Positions 11,250-22,520 of a stretch of 64,000 nt of DNA are shown piece after piece. Where the stretch lies: the NCBI GenBank assembly GCA_900074885.1, contig FJUW01000007.1, positions 610,704 through 674,703 on the forward strand, given 5' to 3'. Position numbers and translations under genes: made by a program. Under the pieces are notes generated by a model. The model saw only the letters and a list, made by a program, of their open reading frames with translations. It was not told where the DNA came from and ran no database searches. This stretch comes from Rhynchosporium graminicola. Its lineage: Eukaryota; Ascomycota; Leotiomycetes; Helotiales; Ploettnerulaceae. Positions within the stretch are counted from its first letter, which is position 1. Each line of letters begins with the position of its first letter.

Positions 11250-13761
11250 TCAAGTAAAGTCCACCGTTGCCGTCGCCGTCTGACCCCTTTGATTCCTCTC
11301 TAACCTCCTCCGCCGCCGCCTCTCAGCAGCGGCTTCAGCGCCATCTCCTCCATCCACACTAGGACTCATTGCACTCCACGTACCATGACTCTCGGGGCTT
11401 CCTATACTCCCGGCCGGTAACGCAGCAGCAGGACTACTTGCGCCAGGCTGACCACTATAATACGCCGAATCTTTTGGTTTCCTCCCAGCTGCAAATGGCG
11501 GAGCCGGCGGGTTCAGTGGAGCCATCGCAGGCGGCGGGGAATGTCCTCTCCTACTTCCCTCCTCTCGCCTATATCTTCTCCTCGAAGTCGCCGTATCAGT
11601 CCCACTCAAACTACTCAACGAATCCGCCCTTCTCCGTCTCCGATCACTTCTCCTCGCCTCTCGCTCCGCAGCAGCTTCTTGTTCCGTCAGACGTCTCAGT
11701 GTGACATTCCGGTCTTTGTCGCCGTGGACTTTAACTTTCACGCTCACGGGCGGACTGACTATATCTGTTTGTCCGGTTCTACTTCGAGATCTTCTCCTAC
11801 GAGCTTCTTCTCTAGCGGCGTGACTGGCGGCTTCAGCTACTGCTGCCGCAGCAGCGATTTCGCCTTCTCGGCGACGACGGTCGGAGTGTCGACGATGTGG
11901 GCGGCCGCCTGCTGACACGTAGGCTTCGCTTCCTGAATCTTCCACATGCAAGATACCTTGTGGATCATGCGGTATGGGAGGCATTGATACAGGTTCTGTC
12001 ACTACATCGTATCGTGACCTCCTCGCTTCCATGTCCGTAGCGATTGGGCCTGGTTGAAAAGGCGGAGGGACATTAGATGGTGGTATGGCCCCTGGCCGAA
12101 CGATGTGAGGATCGGTGATTATGGAAGAAAGTTCGGAGGATTCTGCGATTGATGGTCGTCTTTGTGGTCGACGGCCAGAATATGGGGTTCCATCTCCTAT
12201 TAGACGAGAGGGGGTGTTGCCATGGTGGGCTAGTTTTTCCTCTTCCATACGCTCTCTGTCAATTCGGTCAAGTCGCTCTTCTTCTTTCTTATCGCGTCTG
12301 TCTTTCATCTTCTTCGCAAACCAGCCCAGCCCAAGACCGGCTAGTATTCCATTTCGAGCTTTGTGGGTAGACTGGTGACGTCTTGATGGAGATAATGTGG
12401 ACTCGTAGGAGTATGAACCCGAACCATGCGAGCTTTGTCGACGCACCGGTCGTGGTGTTGTCGGTCTTGGAGCCGCTGCACTGATAGCTGCTGCTGCCAG
12501 AACAGGGTCACCTGGTCCAGGCAAGATACCTCCTCCAGGTCTTCTTCCTTCTTCCATACGACTAACCACAACACTCTCGGTAAGTTCGCTGTCACTATAG
12601 CTGTGGCGTCGAGCAGGTCGTTTAGATGGTGTATCATGAGCAACAGAAGAATAATCATCGTCATCTCTCCTTCCCTTCTTCTTGCTGAAGAAGCTCTTCG
12701 CCAATCCAGCCGCTCCGAAAAGTGCCCCTGCTTTCAGCGCCTTGTCCATGATACCACCGCTCTTCTTTGTCCGCTCGTCATACTTCTCCTGCTCGACATA
12801 ACTCCCACTTCCTCTCCTGCTAGATATAACTTCGGTCCTTCTACTTCGGCTGTGACTTCGACTCCTACTTCTGTCCCTACTCTTTCCACCTAGTAAAGCG
12901 GCAGCGCCAGCGCCCAGAGCCAGAGGACCCAAAAGTCCACCGAATCTGCTGGGTTTTCTATCCGACATCACAGTTCCACCATGACTGCGGCTTCTTTCCC
13001 TTCCTCCTACATATCCATCGAGTGGTGGAATTGCTCTGTAGCATAAGACAAAGAACAGGACAAGGAGAAAGAACATCCAAACGGCATATAAAATGAACAT
13101 CCACTTCGGGCTTCCATAGAGAGTCAACCCCAAAGGGACTTGCGCAAAGCCCAACAATGCGATAGTCCTTCCAAGCCATTGGTGAAGAACCAGCTTGACT
13201 GGTAATTTGACCGGAATGCGCTTCTTCTCTCTCTTATGTATCCACCATCCTCCGATCGCCTGTACCAAAATCAATGTGTATATAGCGACTCCGATTCCAT
13301 GATGCGGATTTGTAAGGCTGCGATTGAGGCCGACCGCATTGAATCCAGTGATGAAGACTACAGTCGAAAGTCCCACGACCAGTATCTGAAGGTAAATGTG
13401 CATTCGAAGCGCCCAGAAAGGATTTCGGGAATAGAACTGGGCCATTAGGATTGCGGCAGGAAGGAGGACGAGGAAAGCCATAACGGCAATAATACCGTGC
13501 GCTCTGATAAGGCCGTGATACCCTGGCATAGATGCGAACCGATTTCCCATGCCTACCATGGCGTCAGTACCGTACATTTTCTTCGAGTCCAAACAGGATT
13601 GGAGGGAATATACCATTGTATCGCATCGTTTCAAAATTCAACCCCACCAGATTTGGCAATAAGAAGCTATTCCTCGTCGAGTCCCATGTGCCATCGCCAA
13701 CATACATCGTATTCGAAGAATAGGAACTGCTCCCAGGAGGGGACAGGCCATCGGTAGCCAT
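11250..13761 (-). CDS. cytochrome b561-type membrane protein with long SR-rich tail
   Basis: Exon 1 is 13761-13614 and exon 2 is 13552-11250 (intron 61 nt), giving 816 aa. Residues 1-50 contain a short conserved-looking extracytoplasmic segment (NTMYVGDGTWDS, NLVGLNFETMRYN). About five transmembrane helices follow (IIAVMAFLVLLPAAILMAQF; IYLQILVVGLSTVVFITGF; GVAIYTLILVQAIGG; TIALLGFAQVPLGLTLYG; WMFILYAVWMFFLLVLFFVL). The spaced histidines in RAHG, RMHIY, HHGIG and HQWLG are candidate haem ligands for a b561-like transmembrane electron carrier. From about residue 265 the protein is predicted to be disordered, rich in Arg/Ser/Glu with RS repeats, and runs about 550 residues. The DOMON domain common in related fungal proteins is not visible. 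Electron-transfer function is inferred from the membrane part only. Confidence 0.88.
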
Positions 13762-14609
13762 TACGACGGCTCGTGGCCGCCGAAAGGCAGCTCAGTAACA
13801 CCTCGACCACTCTCTGGTGCGGAATATCTGTATGTCGTCGTCCTTTCCTTCGTAAAATTGTTCCTATCGATGAAGTCGAGGAATGCGGATAGATTGTAGA
13901 TCGGCTATTGTGTATCTTTGGAATGCGATGCTAATCTCTTCAGCCTCGACCACGATCCCGCCCGTTTGTTATCGTATCAGTCCAAGTACTACTGTAAACA
14001 CTGTTATCGGCAAGCTTCCCGCTAGCAACGGAACCGACTCGAATAATGGCACTTCGTAGAGATGTATCGCAACGATATCGAAATGAAGCTTTTGATATAT
14101 TTCCTAGGGCAAACAAACTTACGATCAGCTTCCAAAAGCAACAGGCTGGAGTTCTAGTCAGCGGGTGCTGATGAACTGCATATTTTTAGTGTTTAGGGAT
14201 CAGCCAATGCGTAGCCATGACAACACACCGAATGAGCTATTTTTCTTGCTTCTAGCACAGCCGCACGCACGCTCGCACGCCACATCTCGATGACCATTGA
14301 CGGAGGTTTAATCGTTGAGCTGTTTTCTTATTCTTGAACATATTTCCTAGATAGAGCTTGATACTGCGATCTGGAAGTCGGGAAAATTAATCTCCCTGTT
14401 GATTCCTTTTGTATTACTGTACATCTGTGCTGTCAGCAGCCGCGCTGGCTTCGTGGTGGAGCAGCTAAAAGGGATGGGTCATCAACGTTTGTTCGTCATT
14501 GCACTCTGGAATGATTGGATCGCTGCAGGAATTCCCTTTCGTTTTGAATTAAGACGCTTCTTATGTACCGAATTCCTCTGCATTAGTCTCGGCTGATATC
14601 AAGCTATCT
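13762..14609. other. intergenic, promoter side of b561 gene
   Basis: No gene is supported. The CACGCACGCTCGCACGC stretch at about 14263 is GC-rich. The tandem-repeat block begins after this interval. Confidence 0.5.
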
Positions 14610-15300
14610 ACAGACTATATATACTTTATACTAACTGGCTGACCTTCTGCTTCTTCTTCCTCTTCTTCTTGTTCTTATTCCTGTCATTACTTGCCTCTGC
14701 TCACGTGACCTTACCGGCTGATACTTGATACCAGCTGGCTGAAATTCTGCTTCTTATTCATAACGTTACTTATTGCTTCCAATATTGCTCGACTGACTAG
14801 AAACCTCATACCTAGCTGGCTGAGCTTCTGCTTCTTCTTCCTATTTTCACTTGGTTTTGCCGACATGGACTACTTATAGACTAAACGCTTCATACCTAAC
14901 TGGCTGCCTGCTGTTTCTTCTTCCTCTTCTTATTCTTCTTCTCGTCGTCACATGCCTTTGCTGACGTGACCCCTACAGGCTAGATACTTCATACCTAGTT
15001 AGCTACTACTCTGCTTTTTATCCTTTATCATGTCACTTATTGCTTCCTATGTCACTCTATATATAGACTAGGTACTTTATACAAAGGTGGGTAACCTTCT
15101 CCTTTGAACTAAGTAAATTGATTTGTTACTTCCCACATAAATCTACACCCTAGAGGCTTCACACCAGTTGGCTGAAAAGTGCTTCTTATTCCCTACAGTA
15201 CTTGTTACTTCACTCATCAAGCTGCCGACTATGTACTTTCTACAAAGGCAGCTGAACTTCCACTTAATTTTCACACCGCCACTTGTTACTTCAGGCAACA
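14610..15300. repeat. degenerate tandem repeat, 80-100 bp units, about 8 copies
   Basis: A recurring block reads roughly ACTTCATACCTAGCTGGCTG, then a CTTCTGCTTCTTCTTCC pyrimidine tract, then TCACTTATTGCTTCC-like and GACTA segments. Copies of the ACTTYATAC word start at 14623, 14723, 14803, 14887, 14986, 15074, 15156 and 15235, so spacing is 100, 80, 84, 99, 88, 82 and 79 bp. Unit similarity falls away from the middle. No coding capacity follows the period. Confidence 0.75.
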
Positions 15301-15609
15301 CCTCAAGGATCTAGTCACTTATTGGGGTTCAACGAGATTGCACATTCATAATGACCACATAAAAGAGTGTGTTTAATTGGTACCCATCTAGATGAGTCCT
15401 CTTGGTCTGTTAAGTATATACAAGAAGGTCTGAAGATAGCCAGCTACAATGAGATAGCTAGGAACATGGTGCGCAGAGTCCGGCAATGCTACAATGGCCG
15501 TGAATTTCATCACGCTGCGTGAGTACCTTGTTAGCGTAGATCAGGATGAGCAGAGCGGAGTTCTTTTGCGGGGAGAGGAAACAAGAGGGAACTCACGTTA
15601 CAACTGGCT
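15301..15609. other. 3' flank of the xylanase gene
   Basis: 309 bp with no gene seen. It lies between the tandem repeat and the stop codon of the minus-strand GH11 gene. Confidence 0.5.
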
Positions 15610-16697
15610 CTAGTGCCCGTTGTTGCCGGGTGGCTTCCCCTTCTGGCCCCACCATGGAGCCCAGTGGCCCTTGTTGTTGTTCTTGTTGTTATTCTTCCCA
15701 TGGGAGCCGTTCTTGCTGGCCGGGTGGGAAGGAGCCGGGGTGGACTTGCCGGTGGTAGGAGTTGTAGGAGTAGTCTTGCCGCCGGTACTGCTGCCTCCTG
15801 AACTGCCGCCGGTGCTGCCGCCGCCGGTACTGCCGCCGGTACTACCTCCTGTTTTGCCGCCAGTGGTGGCGCCTGTACTGCCGTTTTTGTTACCACTTCC
15901 ACCTGCGCACTCGGAAACTGTAATCGATGAACTCCCTGAGCTCATATATCCCTCAGTTGCAATGATTTGGTAGTCCATCACTTCTCCGAGTTTCATGCCG
16001 GCCTTAGCCCAGGCGTTGACATGGTTCTGGAAAGTGACAGTTCCGCTGCTGCGCTTGTCTACCCGGACAGACCAGAACTGTCTGAATGTTGCGGTTCCCA
16101 GAATAGAAGGCTGCTGGTGGCGTGTGGTTTGGAGGATCTTGTAGGTTGACCCGTCGCTGACAAGCGTACCCACCACCTGGGCGGCTCTCGATGGATCGTA
16201 GTCTGATGCATGGTTCTCGACGACGTAGTACTCAACCATCCCTTCAAGCTGGTTACTTCTCTGTCCTAAGCTCCAGCCGTAGAGTGAGAGGTAGCTGTTG
16301 CCATTGGGGGCGTATTGACCGCCGTAGCAGATAGTTCTTAACTCAATTAGCTCACGACTCTGGTATAGAGAGGAAATTGTTTACTTAGAGGTTGATCCTG
16401 GTTTAAAACCCTTTCCTGCGAGGAGGTTGCCGCCTGTTCCCCATGACAGGGCATACGATCCAGCCGCTCCGTTGTTATAAGAGGCCTGAGACTTGCCGTC
16501 GCTCCAATACGTAAAGTAATAATTGTCTTTGAAACCAGAAACGCTTTTCGCCAAGTCAGTGCTGTGATACATTAGATATGAAGTACAAATACATACCTAG
16601 TACGCTTAGTCAGCTCAGAAGAGATGTTGGCAGGCAGTGCGAGAACTGAAGAAACCAAAGCTGCCGAAGCAACAAAAATTTGAACGAATGAATGCAT
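15610..16697 (-). CDS. secreted GH11 endo-1,4-beta-xylanase with low-complexity tail
   Basis: Cleaves the beta-1,4-xylan backbone outside the cell. Exons 16697-16597, 16561-16385 and 16336-15610 give 334 aa. A signal peptide ([20 protein letters not shown]) is followed by a Lys-Arg propeptide site. The GH11 jelly roll shows [40 protein letters not shown], the nucleophile Glu in VEYYVVEN, then [20 protein letters not shown] and FWSVR. The acid/base Glu is in [19 protein letters not shown]. Twelve residues separate YGW from VEYY where five are typical. The catalytic domain ends near residue 235, after which a Gly/Ser/Thr linker leads to an Asn/Lys tail ending [17 protein letters not shown], with no CBM1 seen. 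The first intron as drawn is only 35 nt; an alternative acceptor 21 nt downstream is also in frame. Confidence 0.95.
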
Positions 16698-19617
16698 AAC
16701 GAATGTAATGGTAGAGAGCGTGGTGAGAGTGTTGATGGGAATTCAGTGGAAGGAGTTCTGGACTATATATCTTCCCCTGGGCCAGCATAAGATGAGCAAA
16801 GTTGGCTGAAGACCCGCACTTGCTTGATCATTTACATTTTCTTTCAGACCAGAACGTTAATTCCCCTGCATATTGGAATCCGAACCATCTTCTGCACGCC
16901 ATCACAGCACAGGGAAGTACTCGTTGAGTGATCTGGGCCCACGGAGTGTTCTAGGTCTATAGAAATCGTCCGGCTGAATAGGAGGTTTATTCAAGTGACA
17001 AACCTTCGTCCTGTAATCTCGAGAGGTAAACAAGCGTTTGTTCAACCAGGTACAAGCTTTACGAAGCTTGAGAATCATTCGTACTACCATCAATAACCAT
17101 GTTTACTAGATCTGGGATGATGATCTAGGTTCAGCCAGCTCTGATAAACAGATTGACCAGGTCCCAGGGGGAAGGTTTCAGAACCAATAAGCGAGCCTAC
17201 GTGAAAGCGTATCTGGAAATGTCATTTCCCCCTCATTTCAAATTAGAGAAACCTTTTTTAATACTTTAAAAAATATAGCCACGGCCCGGGATACGTGAAA
17301 CATGACACAGTACACAACCTTGTTTATTAAGATGATGTGATTTACTTGTTTGAACCATCTCACCAGTTTTAGGGCGCGAAATCAAAGCACGTATTTATTC
17401 CTCTCACACCCCCCTATTTACTTGTAATAGTGGGTAAAATCCATGATCCTACAGCTCTGAGTGGCTGTATGCCCTAGCATGCCTTGAAGCACAGGCCAAA
17501 AGCTGGTCATTTTCAGGGCAAAAGACCCAAGGAGAGTTCAAGAAGCCTGTAGGTAGCTCAACGTACTTCGTACAAGGGGAGAAGATCCAATGCTGTTCGT
17601 CCATGCTCAGAGACCCAGATATTGCTGAAATTAGAAGAAAACGACTGGATAAAAATCAGCTGATTTGTTGAAATTCCCTGTAAAGTAAAATTCCCTGATA
17701 ACACGCACAGATGCCAAGTCTTTGATCTTTTCCCCCAAGTACCATAGTAGTCTGTCTTCTCACAAGCCAAATTCCCTAGTATCCCATCCACACAGTCTCC
17801 ATAGATGACCCTCAGAATACCCATAATCACAAGTACTTAGGGGGGGGGAAGGGGGCTAGGGGGAAAGTAGGTTCTGTCATTTTTCTTTCCGTCTGAAGAC
17901 TAATTGATTGGCATCAAGATGAAAAGCTTTGATAACAAACGAACTAATAATATCTGGTGTTGAGGCATCGAGGGTGGATCACTCGCAGGAAACAATTATC
18001 CTTGCACTTGAAACGTCCATATGCCGATCAGCACAGGGCCAATTTCAATTCGAGGCAGCAAGGAAGGCTAGAGTACGAGTGAGAGTGAGTGCACAATTAA
18101 TGAGCCTCCTCCTCATGTACGTACATGACATTTCATTCCGGAAAGATTGTCTAATAGCTTCTGCAAGGAACTGCCCTCCTGTCATCTCTGACGAGGACAA
18201 ACCACTTTTCCGATAGCAAGGAAGAATGACTGGAGAGGGCTGAACGCTGCCGCAAGACAACCCTACCCAAATTTACACGAAATTTGTTGTATATTTATGT
18301 AGGTCTACACTGGACGGTTATAACAGCTAGCGTATGATTGGATATCCAAAGCACGTGAAGAGAATTGCTCCTATCGAATCAAAATAATTGCCAAGCTATT
18401 AAGAGAGGTGAGATAATTGGATAATTACCCGAGTCCTTGAGTTTTTTGTAGCCAATAGGGGGGACGAAAGGGGCCCCTCAGATGACTTACTGAATAACTG
18501 AATAATACCTTACTAACTGAATAATACCTTACTATGTCATACTCTACTTCTCTGTAAGATAAGAATCGTCTATGATTGCAAGTATGAGTGAGTGGTTCAC
18601 CTTACTTTTGGGCTCGTGCTAGTGGTTACACCATCACCCCAGTTATCCTGAAGCCGCCATAGCGCCTTCGGCCGGGAATCCCCCCTAGGTAATCAAATCA
18701 ACAGGAATTAGCCAAATCGAGATATCCGCCTAGAACAGTCAGTCTCCTCCACCGAAACAAACAGCGAGGGGAAAGCCGATCGAATACCATCTGGAGCGGT
18801 ACCGTGAACTCAGAAGGGGGTTGACGAATAATATCGCATGCAGGTTCAGATCATGAGGTTCTCTGATCACACCACATTTCGGAAAGTTTCGTTGTTGGCC
18901 CGGACGACTGGATATACCCCTATTCCCCGGAAACGCATCATCTGATGCTGGCCCCTTCTGCCTAATTGCCGGCCACCTTCAAGAAGCTTGTGGGCGAGTC
19001 CAGCCAAACAGGAATAGAACTGTCCGTTGACGTGCTATGGTTGAAACGCGGAGAATGTGTTGATCTTCACCATTTACAAGTATACAAGTAGTGTCAGGTC
19101 CGTTCCGTGCACTCATCCCCCGGATGGAAAGCTGCCGATTAGTGGCAGGGCCTGCAAACCGCAGTACTACCAGCGAATCTCACCCACGCTCTAATTTTCA
19201 GACTTTCAAAACTTGTTAGAGAGAATCAGGGATACTGCTTTACTCATCTGTCATATCTTAACAGAAATTGCCTCTAGAGTCAAGGAATAAAGGCTTCTAG
19301 AAAACAAGTCGGGTTATTCTCGCTTGACTAAAATCGGCAGTTTCCCAGTCGCGTGGAGAGCGCGTGACTGACCAAGACAATACAGTACTGGGGATGGACA
19401 AAATCTGAGTAGTCAAAAGATCTGCTGTGTCTAGGATAAGTATTGTCTGACCATATGATAGGAGGGATTATCGAACAGTGGTCATAGTCTATACGGTTAA
19501 TGTCAGCTCGGAAGGATGGAAATAATATTCACCGTCTGCCCTGATAGGCAACTTGAATTTGTTTTGATGTTGCGGAACTTGAGATGCGAGAATGGGTTGA
19601 TGGCTGGACTTATGTCC
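16698..19617. other. gene-poor 2.9-kb stretch between xylanase and esterase genes
   Basis: No gene can be supported. The open frames at 16902-17093, 17558-17830, 17929-18216 and 18045-18260 show no domain, splice partner or signal peptide. The stretch contains a G-run cluster at 17840-17863 and a short direct repeat (ACTGAATAATACCTTACTA twice, about 18493-18535). The left end is the xylanase promoter. Decayed transposon sequence is possible but unproven. Confidence 0.5.
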
Positions 19618-19623
19618 TTAGCC
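19618..19623 (-). promoter_or_regulatory. possible XlnR/Xyr1-type GGCTAA motif
   Basis: TTAGCC on the plus strand (GGCTAA on the minus strand) lies 125 bp upstream of the acetylxylan esterase ATG. XlnR-family activators bind GGCTAA-like sites in Aspergillus and Trichoderma. A six-base match is weak evidence on its own. Confidence 0.25.
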
Positions 19624-19747
19624 TAAGCTGAACAACCAGCCATATATGTGCTCAGTGTCTGTTGTTGTATCTGTCGTTTCGTTTCCATGTAGCTTTTGTC
19701 TGCCTCCCTTCGTCTTCTGTTGATCGGAACTCATTTAGTCTGCCAAG

Positions 19748-20815
19748 ATGTATTTGGCTACTGCTACCACGCTCCTTTTCATGGGGAAAGCTCTTGCTTC
19801 TCCACTGGATATCGAGGAACGGCAGTCAAGCTGTCCGAATATCCATATATTCGGCGCGCGTGAGACTACTGCTCCAGTGGGTTATGGAACTGCTGGTGGT
19901 AAGTCTTTCTAGATTCCATTGACGAAGGAGACTAATCTTCGACATAGTGGTCGTGAACTTGGTCCTCAATGCTTACCCGGGGTCCACTGCTGAGGCCATC
20001 AGCTATCCAGCTTGCGGTGGACAGTCGTCATGCGGGGGCTTAAGTTATGGCAACTCGGCATTGGCTGGTGTGAAAGCTGTCGCGAGTGCAGTAAACTCCT
20101 TTAATAGCAGATGTCCAAACACCATTCTGGTCATTGTTGGCTACTCTCAGGTATGAGCTTCGGCATACAAATCGATGTCCTGGACTAAACTGACAACTTC
20201 AAGGGTGGTCAAATCTTTGACGACGCTTTCTGTGGAGGTGGTGATACCAATATCGGCTTGTCAGATGCCTCGATCCCAATTCAAGCATCTGCAGTCAACA
20301 AGATCGCAGCAGCTATCTTCATGGGAGATCCAAGACACATTCCCGGCCTCTCATACAATGTGGGCACTTGCAATGCTAACGGTGTAAGTCTTCCTGGAAA
20401 GCAACCTCTCATCCTCATCTACTGACAACTTTAGTTCGCACCTCGTCCATCTGGGTTTAAATGCCCATCCGCTGCCAAGATCCAGTCATACTGCGACTCA
20501 ACCGATCCGTACTGCTGCAACGGCAATGACGCCAATTCCCACCAACAGTACGGGAACAAGTATGGTCAGGCCGCCCTCACTTTCATCAAAGGCAAGATCT
20601 CGGCCGCAGGAACCGGAGGAGGAACTAATCCTACCACAACGACCACGACCAGAGCAGGCTCTACACCGACTGCTACGACGACCCCGGAAAATCCGTCTGG
20701 TTCCTTTGTAGAGCATTACGCTCAGTGCGGTGGGGCAGGATACTCAGGTGCGACAACTTGTGCAAGTCCCTGGACTTGCAAGGCGCAGAGTCAGTACTAC
20801 TCCCAGTGCTTGTAA
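19748..20815 (+). CDS. secreted acetylxylan esterase (CE5) with CBM1
   Basis: Removes acetyl groups from xylan, assisting xylanases. Exons 19748-19898, 19948-20150, 20204-20383 and 20435-20815 give 304 aa. The order is a signal peptide ([17 protein letters not shown]) and short propeptide, then a CE5 serine-hydrolase domain opening [20 protein letters not shown]. The nucleophile Ser is in VGYSQGG, split by intron 2 just after the Gln codon. The candidate Asp and His are in [22 protein letters not shown] Thr-rich linker ([17 protein letters not shown]) leads to a fungal cellulose-binding module with [13 protein letters not shown] and a C-terminal YYSQCL. The [16 protein letters not shown] motifs favour acetylxylan esterase over cutinase. 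It converges with the GH76 gene, with 196 bp between their stops. Confidence 0.95.
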
Positions 20816-21011
20816 AGAAGACTTGGAGGCAGCAGATGGATGCGTATTCCCGCTATGATCGGCACAGCTGGGGTGGCAAGTCAAAATCATGCATTAGTGT
20901 CACGACCGACCTCGATATATTACAGGTAACAGGCTGCAGTAGGAATATTCAGGATTGATTATCTTGCCGCGCAGAATGTCCATGCAGTGAAAGATGTTAC
21001 ACGTAAACTCA

Positions 21012-22520
21012 TCACCCCGTGATAACTTTCAAAGCTACCAATGCACTAGCAACGAGATGTGTTGCTCTAAACGCTGGATACCACTGGGACGAAGGGCCCA
21101 CCCAATCACCAGCACAATTCCAAGACTCATCGCACGTCACTAGTGCTGCTTCAGCCGAGCTACGAATAACGCTCGATATGCGGGACTTCAACGCTTTATC
21201 TGGAGTGACTGGATAAAGGTACGCTAAATGACGGAGGAAGATAGGCTGGTCGATTTAGCGATGTACAACATGCCTGATGGGCAAATCCAAGGGTAAAGGG
21301 ATAATGGGTAATGCAATGGGTCCTCACCTTGAATCCTTGCTGATCGTGGTCGCATCCTCCACTTACTTCACACAGCTCCTCCGCAACTCCGTTTGGTGCG
21401 AATTTAGCGATTCCTGTTGTGGCGACATTGCCTGCGTAAGATAGGTAAGATGAGTTACCAGTCGCTCGGTGGAGATGGATGAGACCTCCTACTAGGCACT
21501 AAATCGATCAAGTCAATAGAAAATTGCGGATCATAGATGATATGACTTACCCCATACGAGTAAGACCACTGGTCCTTACGAACAGTACAATTTTCTGTGT
21601 TCACACCGTCATTTACCGTTCCAGTTGACAGGTCGACAACTTTCGAGTCCACCATCCAGTTGAGAAGCTTTTCTGAGATTTCCAGGAGCGTCTCATTTTT
21701 GGTCAGAAGATATGCGCGGGTTGCGAGAGAAATGAACTCCAGTTGCGTGATGCCTGATTTGTACGGTATGGGATGCAAGGAATCCGTCGACTAATTCATC
21801 GTTAGGTAGTTTACAAGAAGGACAAGGATCATTACCCAGACAATGCCTCCTCCACATTCAGTGTTCCAGTAGTCGTAAACTTCATCTATGGTTCGTTGGA
21901 CCAGTGAAATCCATGTTCCATTACCAGAAAGGCCAGGCATGTAAGAGTGAGGTCCGTACAGCTCAGCTGCAGCCACGGCTAGTGATAGTTAGTCCACGCA
22001 AATTTAGATTGCTGAGAAAACTCTTTACCTGCTGTAGCATACCTGAAGTGAATGGTGTTAGTGACTTGACTTTGCGATCTTCAAGTAGATTGGCAACATG
22101 CTTCTTACCATTCAACATCATCATTCCATCGTCCCACCACGTTTGAGACGTATTCATGATCGGTACCGAAAAAGTCGTGGACCTGGCCATAAGAATTCAG
22201 GACGAGTGATTCCCCAACTAGCTTTTTGTATTTTGTGGAGCCCGTGTATTGTGCATAGTCCATGTACGTCTGTCGGTATATTAGCCAGTTGAGAATTCTG
22301 TAAGATCGAAATGACTTGCCGCTAGGATGCTGCCAGTCTCCCACCACGGTGAAAGGGTTTGATCGAATAATCCCGCTGATATATTTGGAGAGGAGTGGTA
22401 ATATTCAGTCAGCTTTGACATAATTGCAGTAAGTGCATGTGATGAAATTGTTGATGCTGAATCGGTTGCCGCTGCATTTCCTGCCCATGCAGTTGCGAGC
22501 AAAAGTGTCGAGAAATGCAT
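21012..22520 (-). CDS. secreted GH76 (Dfg5-like) alpha-1,6-mannanase family protein
   Basis: Family GH76 contains endo-alpha-1,6-mannanases and the Dfg5/Dcw1 cell-wall proteins. Seven exons give 387 aa: 22520-22320, 22269-22109, 22042-22029 (14 nt), 21978-21836, 21790-21551, 21498-21328 and 21245-21012; every junction is in phase. A signal peptide (MHFSTLLLATAWAGNAAA) is followed by SPWWETGSILATYMDY, the paired Asp motif RWNDDVEW, and NTECGGGIVW. Then come KSGITQLEF, WSYSYG, LVGGLIHLH, CDHDQQGFK and a C-terminal CDESWNCAGDW region. No GPI signal is obvious, so a soluble secreted enzyme is likelier than a wall-anchored one. Intron 1 uses a GC donor (GCAAGT). The first Asp pair is the expected catalytic pair of the family. 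Confidence 0.92.

Noticed and set aside
14610..15300. CRISPR-like array reading of the tandem repeat
   Set aside because: Units are degenerate along their entire length with no constant repeat and variable spacer, and the host is eukaryotic.
15620..15973. Plus-strand Pro/Leu-rich open frame (117 codons)
   Set aside because: It is the reverse shadow of the Gly/Ser/Thr linker of the GH11 xylanase; the codon pattern comes from the linker repeats.
16698..19617. Transposon in the gene-poor stretch
   Set aside because: No terminal repeats, target-site duplications or transposase/RT motifs were recognised.
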